Source: Rhyzopertha dominica (Eukaryota > Arthropoda > Insecta > Coleoptera > Bostrichidae). From it: DNA of 64,000 nucleotides. Where the stretch lies: assembly GCA_025024175.1 (NCBI GenBank), contig QCXZ01000137.1:27891327-27955326 (forward strand), given 5' to 3'. The notes under the pieces were generated by a model. It had not been told where the DNA came from. It saw nothing but the letters and a program-made list of their open reading frames with translations, and did not search any database. Below are positions 12,939-25,558 of this stretch, piece by piece (position 1 is the stretch's first letter; each line of letters opens with the position of its first letter). The translations under genes were made by a program, and so were the position numbers.

Positions 12939-13511
12939 AAGGGTTTCTTTAAACGATTCATGCATCCAGGGCGCGTATGGAAATGATCGATTACAGCAGT
13001 TTGCCACCTCTCAAGAAGGTGAACACAACTATTGCCTTGACGTATAATTATTGTCAACTGTCGATTTTTTAGTTTTATTATTTGATATGATATGATATTT
13101 GGAAAAACGCGTGGAAGTATGTATTTTCAACATATTCTGTAGCGTTTTGTGGGATAATCAATTTTAAGGTTGCGTACAACTTTTAGGTTATGTATAGTAA
13201 TGATGGATTGAAAGATCTTTTAGCCTGCTGCAATGGCAAAATTCACAAACTAGGTGGTAGTAACGTTAGCTGCACTACACAAACCTACTATACCAATAAT
13301 TATTGTAATTTCTTACCTTTGACAGAAAAATAGTACTGTAAATTGTTGGAGAATTTTTATAAAGCTATCAATTTCGTGACTGTAACAGTGTAATTTGATC
13401 TTCAAGCTTCAATATTATCGCCGTGCATATTGTAGCAGTTACAGAAAGGCGGCACAAAGAATTCAGAAATCAACGCCGCCCTCGTTGCATAAATCATTTA
13501 TAGAAACCCAG
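12939..13511 (-). mobile_element. mariner-type MITE, copy 3 (longer form, inverted)
   Basis: This 573-bp copy lies in the opposite orientation to copies 1 and 2. It starts with the GCGCCCTGGATGCATGAA end (complement near 12955-12975) and ends with AATCATTTATAGAAACCC. The interior includes a segment (GTTAGCTGCACTACACAAA and surroundings) absent from copies 1 and 2 but present in the 61.7-kb copy. TA flanks the left end. The right flank is mutated. Confidence 0.75.
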
Positions 13512-16078
13512 TGTTTTAGACAAGTTAATTGTTTATTTCAGGTACTTATCCAGTATTATGAAATGAATATCAAAATGTCGTAATTTCGTGGGTTAGTTAA
13601 TGCTATATGTGGTTGTTGGAAGACATTATATCTTGCATTCCACACTCTGAATATTTTCAAGTTAGGTAAAAGGTAAAAATATCTAGTTTAATTTTGAAAA
13701 AATTTTGACAACCTTCTGTTTGTGAAACTTCTTTCAACCGATATTTGGAAGCTACCTTAAACATGTACTGAAATCCTACAACATATTTATTAGGAAGAAA
13801 AATATTTTTAATATGGAAGAAAAACCGAAAAATATTAATAAACGCCACAAACAAACTTCCAAAAGTTTAGCAAACGAAATGGTAAAAAATGACGCTACTC
13901 TAAATCTAATATATAAGTATTCTAGTGAAAGAAGCTCGCGAGCTAAATCTACTCCTAGCACAATTAAGCGGCATTAGAAGGGTCTTGATGGTCTCAGAAT
14001 CCTTCCCCTTTTCATCTGTTTTCTAGTTATAATAAAAAACGATCATCATAGTGAGGTTTGAATTTTAAACAGTCTGTATGTCTTAAATGCAAACGTTTTA
14101 TATCCTGAAAAGCACAATATTCACCAAATTAAGGCATCTTGTATNAAGGTTTAAAGAATTCGATATAAGAAGAGCGAATAAAAACAAACAAGTGTCAGGA
14201 CCAAACACCGCTTGAAGAGGAACNGCGAAAACATCCTAGGAAACTGCGGCAGTATATATTGAAAAGCTGTTCATACACTGGTGATGTATTAGCTGACGTC
14301 ATCTGCGAAGTGTAACGGAAGGAAATCGATTAGCGAAAAACGCTGATATATTAGAATTCGAAACGTATATTCCGGACATGGAAGCCTGATAGACGCTTGC
14401 ACACCATCTTAGAGTCAGGCGATCAATCCATTTCATATACTCAGTACCACAAAGCGTTCCGAAACCTTCAACACGTCTCATTAAAAACGAGAATGCAGCT
14501 CGCGCAACTCCTAATATTTGAAACGAATATTTCGCTCGGCTCTCGATACAATGCTCTGCAAGAAAAAAATTCCCCCTTTGTTTGCAGCGATCCCGGAGGT
14601 CCATTAAGCCTCTATATGATTTCGTTCCTGAAAAAATGGATCTGTTCATATGAAATAAATGGATTGTTAAGCGGAACAAACTGAAAATACCGATTGTTTT
14701 CTTTGTTTCGCCATAAGAGCTTAATCCTCTGCGCTTGTTCGCTTATTTCCTGTCGTGGAATTGCAGCAATCACTATTGTGTCTGGAAACAAAGATACTAA
14801 TCTTGGAAAATGAATCGCTCTCCGGTCTTCAGTGAATGCAAAGTATTACGCATTTAAGCCTATATACATGTCACGAAGCACGCTTCTTGGTAAGTAAATT
14901 AGGTCGAATATGATTAATGAATAACATAATTCCAGAGATTTAGCATAAATTAAAATACAATTCTGCTTTTTATAGCTTAGTGGGTGTCGGTGTAACTGAA
15001 TTATCGCGACATATAAATTATACCTTATAGTTACCTGAAACAATAACTTTTTTAACAGTCTGAAGCGTCACAGTAATGTAATTCTCCAAATGGTTAAGGA
15101 GATTGATAAAAGAAACAGATAGGTAAAAAATAAGAAAGTTAACTAGTCTACGTACATTATGTTATCTGCGTACTTATACAGGGTGAGGTTTTTCGATGTT
15201 AGCATTCTGGTTTTGGATTGGTAATATTTCCAAGGTTCTTTTCCAATAAATTTAGACAATTATTAATCAAACAGTTTTATGTATTTCAAAATGGCGTGAT
15301 CGTCTAGTATCTTTAGCTGGGACACTAAAATGTGAATGAATTTACTTACTTTGTAATTGGGGTTGTACTGATGTGGATGGCGAGGATGGGAAGATTGACA
15401 CGTTGAAGCACACATTAAATGTAAGAGAATTTATAATACTATCCTAGAGTGACCTCCCAAAACACCGACTATAAATGCAAATGTAAATGTATCTAATATT
15501 AAATAAATAAATTTAATAAGGAATTTAATAACTAAACCAAAGAAGAAACGTATCATCCCTGAAAATGACATATGCCCTTTATAGTATACTGTTCAAAAAT
15601 TACTGTAAAATTAGTACGTAGTGTAACTATAACAACTGACCTCTTATAATAGAAAAAAACAGATCACAAAGATCAGAAATGAAAAAAAACAGTATGTAAG
15701 CACTCAAGAAATGTCAAAATTAACAACCACCACATAAGACAAATATTAACATGAAAGAGTACATAGAACATACATCATGGTTCAAAAGGCCAATAGTATG
15801 TACAATAAAATCCAAATCCAAATAGACTACATCTGACTAACAAAAGTATATTCAGTACTTTCATTATGAAAAGGATGCGTTAAATAGATGCCACAAAGTT
15901 CATTAAAAAATTAAGCAATGTGTTTTTGTTCATAAACGGTCTAATTAACTGCAGAAAAGCTAAATAAACTCTGACCTGTATAACTCCGGAACACTTTCAC
16001 AAGATGTCATTCATCCATCGTCGTTATTTAGTTACTAAAAATTCCAAGGGTATTTCCCTACCTTTTGTTCGAGTATTA
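13512..16078. other. unassigned interval
   Basis: Several short frames occur on both strands around 14.3-14.7 kb, but they overlap and carry no recognised domain. Two single-N ambiguities lie near 14145 and 14224. No repeat end can be assigned with confidence. Confidence 0.35.
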
Positions 16079-17012
16079 GCCTATCCAGAATGCTGTCAAA
16101 AATGGCGGCTGGATGACAAACATAACCTAAATTACGTAGAGGTTGGTCGGTCGCGAACGAACTGTTGAAAAGAATGACTCTCGGGTGAGAACTGCGCGAA
16201 CTGGTTCGTGACATTGAAAGTTCGCGAACGAACTATTGAAACGAATAACCGTCCGCTTGCGCGAGCTAGTTCGCGCGAACTGGCTCTCCAAAACGAACTG
16301 TTTATCCCATCTTATTAGGGCATTTAAAGATGGACAGCCTAATTCAAACTTTAGGTTATCTGAACGTCAAGTGCGCGCGTACAGATTAACTGAACGACAG
16401 AAATACAAATAGATGACGGGTTACTACAGATGTCGTAGAAAGTAGGAAGGATAAACGGGAATAGATATGCAGCTTTACGAGCTCAATTTAATGCATCTTT
16501 TAGATTTGTATGACTTACTAGATAGTATGAAGTTTAGGGATATATTTCTTATTAGGTTGTCCAGAATACGTGTTTGTCATCCAGCCGCCATTTTTAAATT
16601 GCCCTTGACAGCATGTTGAACATGCAAATAAGATGGAAAAAACAGTTCGTTTTGGACAACCAGTTCGCGCGAACTAGCTCACGCAGAGCCGTTCGTTTCA
16701 ATAGTTCGTTCGCGAAAAATTTAGCAACCATACAACACACCACAGCCGCAGCAGCTATTTACTTTATACGTCTTACACGCGAACGTTCAAGTCAGCGCTC
16801 ATGCCTCACGCGCGGAAAGCTGAAACAACAGCTTTTCGTTCGCGAACGATCAACTTTCAATGTCACAAACCAGTTCGCGCAGTTCTCACCCGAGAGCCAT
16901 TCTTTTTAAGAGTTCGTTCGCGACCGACTCTACTAATTTAGGTTATCCAGAACATGTGTTTGTCATCCAGCCGCCATTTTTTAATGCCCGTGAAAGCATT
17001 CTGAATAGACTA
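16079..17012. mobile_element. foldback-type element with long inverted arms
   Basis: The left arm (about 16079-16320) is mirrored on the right in two pieces (about 16625-16725 and 16836-17012), separated by roughly 110 bp present only on the right. Outer ends carry AATGGCGGCTGGATGACAAA on the left and its complement on the right, followed by GGTCGCGAACGAACT, CTCTCGGGTGAGAACTGCGC and ACATTGAAAGTT. Inner parts carry AGTTCGCGCGAACTGG. An extra copy of the outer end lies internally at about 16555-16612, so the structure is rearranged. No transposase is visible. Confidence 0.75.
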
Positions 17013-17094
17013 ATTTCTCTAAGGTCTCTATTTTTAATTTGGCATAAAAGTGTAAATACAAAAGTTGTTCGAAAATACTAGATATGGCAAAACA

Positions 17095-17940
17095 GTTCTT
17101 TTGAAAATTCTTTTTGGAAAGTCGTTCGTTTCAACGGTTCGTTCGCTTACCGTAATAATTAAAACACCACAACCCCGGTAGCTAATAACGTTTACATACG
17201 CCATGTACGTTAAATAGTACGTGGCGATTCCTATTCCCGTGTAGTGATAATGCGGAGCAGATACCTACATTGATAATCTTTACTCATGCTTAGTGTTTAG
17301 CAATCCAAACTTCATTCATTTAGTTTCTATTAAAATAATAAGATCTTAACTACGCGTCGATATTGATTAAGTGCCTTTTGCAAATACGTGCACTTTTGTT
17401 GTAGTTGTCATTATAATCATATGTAGCTTTAGGTAGGTAGATCGCAGATGGATAAACAGCACTTTATTATTTTTGTCATTCGCAAGTTTGTTGAAGTCCT
17501 TTATTTCTACGATTTATATGTTGCTTTTGAAAAATAAATGTTTGTTTCTAGATTATGTAAATACTTACGTATATTTTTTTTTCGAAACTATCATTTTACG
17601 AATAACTAGTCACACTAAGAGCATATCATAACATTACTATCACTGAGGTTTGTTGATCCATATTCCATAGCTATGAGCATCACATTTCTTCACAGTTTGT
17701 AGTTCATGCTGACCGTGTCACTTCTGAATCAGTGTTCACCTCTTCATTGCCTGTGTTTGCATTGCAACTTCCTCTGCGACCTACAACTGCACTGCAGACT
17801 ACACCGCTCACGGCTCCCGCATGAAGAGCTGCAACGACAATTTATTCGCGAACAACCAACTTTCAATGTCACGACTAATTCGCGTAGTTCTCACCTAATA
17901 GTCGTTCTTTTTAACAGTTCGTTTACGACCGACCCATCAA
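17095..17940. repeat. partial, split second copy of the foldback arm
   Basis: Sequence related to the right arm of the preceding element reappears at 17095-17155 (GTTCGTTTCAACGGTTCGTTCG) and at about 17800-17940 (CAACTTTCAATGTCACGAC, then GTAGTTCTCACC, then AACAGTTCGTTTACGACCGA). Unrelated AT-rich DNA lies between them. It is more diverged than the 16-kb copy. Confidence 0.55.
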
Positions 17941-17945
17941 GACCT

Positions 17946-20127
17946 TGACGTACCGCAGCAAAGTGGCCGATATCTAGTCACAGTAATATAGCGTATACGA
18001 TTTATTGTATTTAAAATACGTAAGGGTCCTAGCCATTTTTTCTCTTTTATTCTTATTTTAACGTACTTAGCCATGGACAAATGAAACCAAATTAATTAAA
18101 TATCAGTCCCGCCAATCCTTTATATTGTGGCACTTAGTAAAATTAGTATTTTTATGAATTATTCGGATTTAGAAAAGCGCAACAATGTCGAGTGTGTGCA
18201 CAAGAATATTTTGAATGTTACTTTTATCAAGCCCGGCAGATACCTAATATAAATACCCACTGAGAATCACTAAGAATCAGACGGAAATATTTAAGCAATC
18301 AATAACGATCATTATATTACTGATTATAATTATATTCTAAATCTTGAATTTCCCACAGATACAAGCGCGATCAAATATGCGCATAGATCACAAGCACATG
18401 AAACACGATCCGTGTTATACGCAGAACAAGTATACTGAATATTGAATGACTGGGACACGTTTTTGCAACTTCCGAAGTCAAAAGAAACGTGCAAACAGTT
18501 TTGGAGAAGTTACGGCATTTTTTTTTCAAAGATACGGATGGGTTGGATGTTAACTCCGCAGCTCGTACGCTTTGTTGGTCTGGTTACCACAATTCAATGA
18601 ACAAAGCTTTTCTGTTCTTTGTCGACTCAAAAAGTTTAATTTAAGGTGAACAATGTTACAAGATCGGCACAACGTAGCCCTTTGACGTGTTTATTATGAC
18701 ATGACCGACGAAGTTATTTACGCGAAATTCGAAGCGTAGGAGTGTTTTTGCATTGCGAAATAGAATTTTTGTAATAAAGAATATTTAGATGACTATATTA
18801 TTTTATATTTTGCAATTTTTAGCCTGGGACCCCGCACTCCGGTCAATAACCAACTATCCACTTGGGCCCGACGTGATCTGTCGAACTTGACTACGATCGC
18901 CACCATACATACTTGCCTACATTTAAGAGAGTGGTATGATAATTTGGAAACTTATGGTCCTCGAGTAAACCAAAGGACACTTCAAATCAAATAAATGAAG
19001 TTACAGAAACGAATGTATTAGCTTGCATACTTCAAAATCCAACGATTTCACAACTGCTTGCTAGTGACTGCGAGAGACACGGAATTCTTTAAATGGTTTA
19101 AATGCAGAAGCATAAGCCCCAATTGAAATTCGAGGTTAATGTATTTTGCACCATTATAAAATCAACAGTTCTTGGTTCCCATATTTTTGTGGATCTTTAA
19201 CTCGTACACCTTATATCAGTTTCCTCCAGGACGAATACTTCAGATCTCATAACATGAGTGAAGTACGAAATTATTTAAATGAATTATTCCCATCTCCTGG
19301 ATTGGAAGAAACGAACCAGTTTGTATGTGGAAGAATTACAAACATGTATAAATAATAGTACTTAATTACAATTAATACATGAAAATTTTTGAAATGAATG
19401 AAATTCAAGACCAAAATATTTCATTTTTCCGTGGCTACTTATATTTAAAACAGAAAAAACAGATAAACTGCCATAACCTTTACATTTTCTTTGATAATTT
19501 AAAAGATATGTCGTTGGAAAGCCTAAAATGGCCAGTTTTTTAAGCTACAACCAATTATGCAAAATTAAAAGACATTATCTGACTATTATTTTCATTATCT
19601 GATTGAAGACATCCTTTTTATATTTACTTACACCTTTTATGTAAAATAAAAAATAACGACGTTCGAGAAATAATAAGATATCGCCAGGTGTTTTTTTCGA
19701 TATATTTAGTGAAGGTCGTGTATCCAAAATCTGCAGGCTAAACATAGAATGAAAATTACCCGGTAATAATGGAACTCGTAGTATCCCCAAAAGGGGACGT
19801 ATTTTGAAGGAGACGTATTCTGCATTATTTTTGTTTAGTTTTTGTATTAGAACAAACGATGAGAATTTAGTTTTAGCTGAATAAGAAAAAGTAACAAAAT
19901 GGGTTATTCCCCTCGGCTATTCGGTCATAAAATGTTTTCATCAGCATCTTGCAGTCTTCGAATACACAGAAGGCCTCACAGCGGATCAGCAACCTTTAAC
20001 NGATTTTCAANATTATTAAATTTGCTTCGTTTGTGTGATATGCATTTCAAATCTACACTAAAATATGTAATAAAGCAGTAAAAACGTCATCGTTCCTTCT
20101 CTTCCTAATATGAATAAAACAGGTATT
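17946..20127. other. unassigned interval
   Basis: I found no supported gene. Two N positions occur near 20001 and 20011. Confidence 0.4.
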
Positions 20128-20903
20128 ACTTCCACATCCAACGGATGAGAAGTATTGTATCGTGAAAAAAATTTTCAAAAATTTTTATTTGTTCATTCGC
20201 TTTAAAATGGTCGAAAACGCAAAAAAAAAACAAAATTTGAGCAAAAAAAAAGTACTCAAAGCGACCTATTGTTTGTGGGGTAAGTAGGATATCGGGAAGG
20301 GGGCGAAATTGGGGGGTAACTACCCTTTTTGCAAATTTTTATTTTTTTCGTTTTAGTATGTGATTAGTACTATAACTGCAAGTATTATTCGCTCTTATAA
20401 ATTTTCGGCGCAGCAAACTGTTTAGAAGATATTAGCAAAAAAAGCGTCACTTAAAGAAAACGGTTTNTCCTAAATATCTCCAAATATAATTAATATATTC
20501 AAAAAATAAAAATGCCATCAGGTAGGAAATAAAATTTCTCACAAAAAGGGTCTTAGAAAATTTATTCAAAATTTTGACATTTTCGAAATTTGCAGAAACC
20601 TATTTTGGTCCCTGCTCGTACGATTTTCTTAAAATTTTGGTATTATATAGAAAATCAAATTTCTGATCAGAAAGCACTCTTGTAATTTTTTTGTTAAGTT
20701 AATAATTTTCGAGTTATTTGAAAAAAACCGATTTTAAAATTTATATATTTTTGCTAATATTACGAGGACTTTGTCTTAGAAAAAAATGTGTTGAAGGACA
20801 AAATACTCAAAATCTAATTACTAATCGTACAGTATAAGAAATAAAAACGTAAATGTCATTTTGACAATTGGATGTGGAAGTATTGATTCTATTTGCAGCG
20901 GTT
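20128..20903 (+). repeat. dispersed repeat family, copy A (internally deleted)
   Basis: It starts ACTTCCACATCCAACGGATG and ends GGATGTGGAAGTATTGATTC followed by TTTGCAGCGGTT. Two similar copies lie at 54.4 and 62.7 kb. Outside these limits the three flanks differ, which fixes the ends. The ends are partly inverted: ACTTCCACATCCAA recurs in reverse 21-24 bp before the right end. This copy lacks about 95 bp with the GTCTGTGTGTCTGT words seen in the other two. It is non-coding and of unknown superfamily. Confidence 0.75.
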
Positions 20904-21955
20904 TTTTTCTTGCAGGATATAATGCGCTTAATGCACCCAACACAAGTTTTCATTAAATACTATAATGAGTAAAATGGTGACAAATAAATTGTCAATAACT
21001 GCATGAAACTAAAAAGCACCTGATTAAATTTATATTTGGTTTAGACACCTATCTTAAAGTATTTATACTGTGAAGTATAAATTTCCGATGAAAAAAACAC
21101 CTCCATTACGTGTCAAATTGTAGCACTTTATTAGTTCTACTTGAAAAATTATTTCTAATCACAACTTTTTGACGAATTTTCAGGACGAGTTTTCTTTTCA
21201 GTCAAGTCCAATGGGTTTCGAGATTAATTAATTATTTAATCATAATTGGTTTAAAATCATGTGCATTTTGTGAAATGAACAGTGACAGCTGCAAAGTTTT
21301 AAGCCAGTAACCGAGAATACCTTAACGCAATCAATTACTATGGTTGCTTTAAGCTGCTCAAAAGTAGGTCAATATTTAATAAATCGGAAGATTACTTTTA
21401 AACTCACCGTTCGCAATTTTATCACGAAGGTAAATAAATTTATTCGACATTAATGTAGACTTAAACAATACATGAGAGGAATATTAATGTCAGTCAAGTT
21501 CAAATAACACCAGAAAGCTGTGTCCCGCAGTTAACAAAATGAACGAAGTGAGTAAACTTACTGTACTCGCGTTGGAGGTAGACTGAAATTAACTTGTAGA
21601 TAGTAAAATAAAAAAGGATGTTCATAGTGAAATGTCATTAAAAGAACCCCTAGGCGAACACGAAGCCGATAAAAACCTCTTTCTAAAGACATGAATTGCA
21701 TTTGTAATTAGGCTGGTTTGTAATTAGAGCTCCACTTTGGACAATTCATAGTTGAACGAACTAAATGGCGTGTAATCGCGGTTAGCTCCTCGTTTCAATA
21801 ATTATCGGACTTGTGCAAAGCGCCTTAAGCACTTTTTTTAGTATAAGAGGTCGTAAGCGCCAATAGTAAATGTGTTGTGAACTATACCTACATATTATAC
21901 TCGTATAAGTACTCAGAAAAACAATATGATATATTTTATTGGTATTTGGGTTTTC
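20904..21955. other. unassigned interval
   Basis: No supported gene or repeat is seen. Confidence 0.4.
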
Positions 21956-21980
21956 TAATAATAATAATAATAATAATAAA
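21956..21980. repeat. (TAA)n microsatellite
   Basis: About eight uninterrupted TAA/ATA units lie immediately upstream of the non-LTR retrotransposon relic. Confidence 0.85.
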
Positions 21981-21982
21981 AA

Positions 21983-22640
21983 GTAGATTAACAAAAATCA
22001 TGCGCACACAACTAAATGCCAATAATAAAATTAAATGTATAAAAACTTGGGCAATACCAATTTTAACATACTCATTTGGAGTCGTACCACAACAGATATA
22101 CAAGCTAGAAATGAAGGAGGACGTGGTCTAATCAAGATAGAGGCAACACACAACATACAAATTCAAAATCTAGCAAGGAACCACATTCGCGCAGCGGTCA
22201 AACAAGTGGACAAATAATACACATCACTCAGCACCCACATATGGATGCAACAGACAGACAAGANAACAAAACTTACACAGACATTGGAGTGTAAACAACT
22301 ACACAGCAGGTTCAAAAATTATCTCAAGAAACAACACCAACTATCTACGAAATATGTAGATGGAAATAGGACAGCTATATTATATATAGAAACAGAAGGT
22401 TTCATATGCGCCATGCAGGACTGAGTAATACCAACAAGAAATTACTAAAAATATATATCAAATACCCTCATTGAAAATGTAAAAATTTAAATCAACATTA
22501 GAAACAATATAACATCAGCATGCCCCAACTTAGCGAATACAAAGTATTTAAACAGACACAACCCCACTGCAAAAATTTTACACTAAAATATACTACAATA
22601 TACACAAACACAATCCATATCACAAATACACACCCGAATC
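21983..22640 (+). pseudogene. degraded non-LTR retrotransposon (R4/Dong-like) C-terminal region
   Basis: Frame pieces match the end of the reverse transcriptase ORF of R4/Dong-type non-LTR retrotransposons. A piece with WAIPILTYSFGVV (about 22048-22086) matches the 'YAIPVLTYSFG' thumb motif. It is followed, in another frame, by NEGGRGLIKIE (about 22110-22142), the 'R.EGGRGL.D..' motif. The usual stretch between them is mostly deleted. Further on, TEGFICAMQD (about 22394-22424) resembles the 'EGF.CA.Q.Q.I.T' segment typical of this group. Stops, frame changes and an N near 22264 show that it is inactive. The endonuclease and RT palm are missing. Confidence 0.6.
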
Positions 22641-22659
22641 AGTAATCGCAAACCATAAT

Positions 22660-24796
22660 ATTGAGACATAGCAATTATAACAGATAAAAAATATTAAATA
22701 AGAGGCTAGGCATAATAAGAATAGAAAAATAAATGAAATCACAACGTTGCAATAGGTTAATGATACAGAACACGACAAACCAATGCAATGCAAGGCAAAG
22801 GACAGGGGTGAATTTTATATAGGTTAAAAAATCTATATCCCTTTCAGACTGCCCCAAAATTACAATTGTATTTATATAATATAGGTTAGTTTTTAGAGGT
22901 ATTTCTAGAAATCCACGCTTTTTCTGAACACGTAATTTTTTAAAAAGATTTTTGAATGTATTGTTGACTTAATCTACTGATGTCATATTTAGGAAGTTCT
23001 CAGTAATTAGCATAAGTAAATATTTGATAAATAGCATCTAAAACCTGCCACCTAATGCCCTTATGAAATGTTTTTAACATTAAACCACATAACAAAACTA
23101 TTTTATTGACAGTAATAAGTACGTGTATATAAGGATAATATTAAATCAGGTGTTTTTACAGGGGCATCAGTTTGTGTTATTTGTTAAGGAGGTATTCATT
23201 TAGAAACAAAAATGTACTAATAAGGAGCCTTTAGAAATATAATTAGTATAATTCACCTAAATTCAATGAAGCTGGATCGCACAGCAGCCTGATCAAGCGT
23301 AAAATTTCGAGTCATTATCTCCTTAAGTCACAAACACTCCTGTAAAGCAGACCGTAATTAGACCGTTTTAATAAACCAGCAAAATCATATAGCTATAAAG
23401 CAATCAATTTCATCAAATAAATGGGCTGCAACAGAATATAGGTAGAAAATATACTAAAAATACCAATATTTGCACAATTCTCACAGTTACTGTCCTTTAC
23501 AAAAAGACAATTCATATAAAATTTAATAATATATTTAAGATGGATCCGCCATGTAATTAGAAATTTACATGGTAATAAGTAGTTGCTATCATACAAAGCA
23601 AACAGTGCTAAAGTTCTCATCAACGCAATAAGAAATTTATTACGTGTAGTTCCTAAGCCCAAGTTCCCACAGGAATATAAACGAGTGAATTTATGAACGT
23701 TTGCGAATGAACTACCTTCCTCTTTCATAATAATTATATATAAAGCTCTCTTCCCAACCCACTGCATGCTCAGCGTTCTAATTAAAGTTTTCCCCATCCG
23801 ACCCCATTTCAATACACAACGGTAACTTCATAAATATTTAGAGGCTCTTCATGTAATATTTAAAAACAGCTCCGCTATGCAATGCATTCAAGCCCTAAAG
23901 GAAGTATAAACATCCCATGTGCCAAGACAAAATGTATTTAAAATAAGAGCGTGTAATTATAGCAAGATCAATAACTACTGTAGGTTATCTAATCATTAAT
24001 TTTAGTAAAACTATAATATAGGTATTATGCCACCTAGAAATGTATTCGTAAAATGGAGTTTTCATGTACAAAAACTATTCATTGGATTTCATTGTATCCC
24101 TGTCTACTAGGGTTAGCCACTGTTCAGGCATCAAAATAATTTCCATGTCACCAGTTAGGCACTCCCAAGCTACCTAGAACTCTGGTAGGCCAACTTACTT
24201 CTATAAAAAGGGTTCAAGACATATTGCAAAAATTTAGTTCAGTTTCTGATAATAGATGACAATAGCGTACCAAGGTACGCCAGATTTTGACGTTTATGGG
24301 TTATCTATCTGTCAACACTCAAGTGGTAAAAAATGAGAAGCAAATTATATGTCTACGAACAAAGGCATCACTTGTAGAACTACTTACTGATATGTTGGTG
24401 TGATGGTGTGATTGTGGCAATGCCATGACCGAAAAACAGTTTGAAAGATATGTAATCGATTTATTATTGCACTCCGTGATGGGAACGATAAAACATCCAG
24501 TAATGGTCAAATATGTGGTAAGGGCATTAACAGTGTCTTGATTCTAGTTTAATTAGAATTATGGGTGGGCAGACACTGCAAAAAAACGAAAACGGATCAA
24601 TCTAGATAATACTAAAGTGAAAACTACCTTGTAATAGAAATGTAGGCATCTCACAATAATGGCCGTAGATTTGTTTAAATGTTTAATTAATTAAATAACT
24701 TTCACAAAGCATAAATCAGGCATAACTAACTAAAAATGAACAGAGCAACATGCTCCATAATCCACATAACCTCTAAATCCCCTCCTAACTTCCCTT
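22660..24796. other. unassigned interval
   Basis: A 139-codon frame on the minus strand (23393-23812) has no recognisable domain and an AT-driven composition (many I, L, Y, N), so it is not called. Nothing else is supported. Confidence 0.4.
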
Positions 24797-24804
24797 GACA
24801 CATC
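24797..24804. other. 8-bp target-site duplication, left
   Basis: GACACATC directly precedes the P-type element and is repeated exactly at 29843-29850. Eight base pairs is the duplication size made by P-superfamily transposases. Confidence 0.85.
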
Positions 24805-24828
24805 CACGATACACACAAACACGGTATG
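24805..24828 (+). repeat. left terminal inverted repeat of the P-type element
   Basis: The 24 bp match the right end exactly in reverse complement. The repeat begins with CA and directly abuts the 8-bp duplication. Confidence 0.9.
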
Positions 24829-24864
24829 CTCACGCGCAGGCTTTACCTCTCTACGACGAGATTG

Positions 24865-24886
24865 TGACGTCACGTGCGCTGCAAAC
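24865..24886 (+). promoter_or_regulatory. left subterminal repeat (probable transposase binding site)
   Basis: This is a 22-bp perfect inverted partner of 29761-29782, 36 bp inside the TIR on both sides. It contains the palindrome TGACGTCA overlapping CACGTG. In P elements, internal repeats of this kind take part in transposase binding. That role here is inference. Confidence 0.75.
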
Positions 24887-25061
24887 GCACAGCGCTTACG
24901 AAAGTTGCATACAATTATACGCGTTTTATTAAATATTGTTACTCGACAATAAACGTAATTTTGAAGAATGTGCATATAAGGTATTTGTGACACAATTATG
25001 TTTTTTAAAACTAGTATTACGAATTTGTAATTATGAAAACTTGCTACGAATGTAAAGTAAA

Positions 25062-25173
25062 AAACCGCTGCAAATTCAATTAATACTTCTACAACAAATT
25101 GTCAAATATACATTTAGGCTTTTATTTCTTATATTATACGATCAATAATGAGGTTCTGAGCATTTTTTATTTT
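25062..25173 (-). repeat. fragment of the three-copy dispersed repeat inside the P-type element
   Basis: On the minus strand this is the right-hand 110 bp of the family at 20.1, 54.4 and 62.7 kb: it begins AACCGCTGCAAATT, then AATACTTCTACA, then TTTTATTTCTTAT. It lies downstream of the transposase stop codon and may lie in the 3' untranslated region. Confidence 0.65.
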
Positions 25174-25558
25174 TTTAAGTCATCATTAGTGCCTATTAAA
25201 CTGAAAAATACAGAAGAATTTAATGAAAGTGACGTTGTCAAATTCGATATAAGCAACCTTAACTTTAAACAAAAAGTAGCCTACAAGCCAAAAACAAATA
25301 TGAATTCAATGAGGAAATAAGAATTTCGAATAGGACAACTAAAATTACAAAAATTATTCAACATTGTAAAATGACCATTATCTATAAATTTGTATATTTC
25401 CAGAAATTCTAAAAAAAATAATTTTGAGGATTTGTTACAAACATGTAATAAATTAAATAATTAAAAGAGGCAGTGTGTTTAAATGACAATAAATGATTTG
25501 CTAACGAAGAATTTATATTAACTATATCAGTGAAGAATTGCCTTCAAAAAGTAACAGA

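Noticed and set aside
14299..14684. Overlapping open frames of 126 and 95 codons on opposite strands
   Set aside because: Neither has a recognisable motif, and they largely coincide on opposite strands, so at most one could be real. No evidence favours either.
15179..15260. ACAGGGTGAGGTTTTTCGATG as a possible transposon end
   Set aside because: No inverted partner or repeated copy was found in the window.
23393..23812. 139-codon minus-strand open frame
   Set aside because: The composition is that of translated AT-rich DNA, with no domain and no splice or neighbour context. Length alone is not enough in 64 kb.
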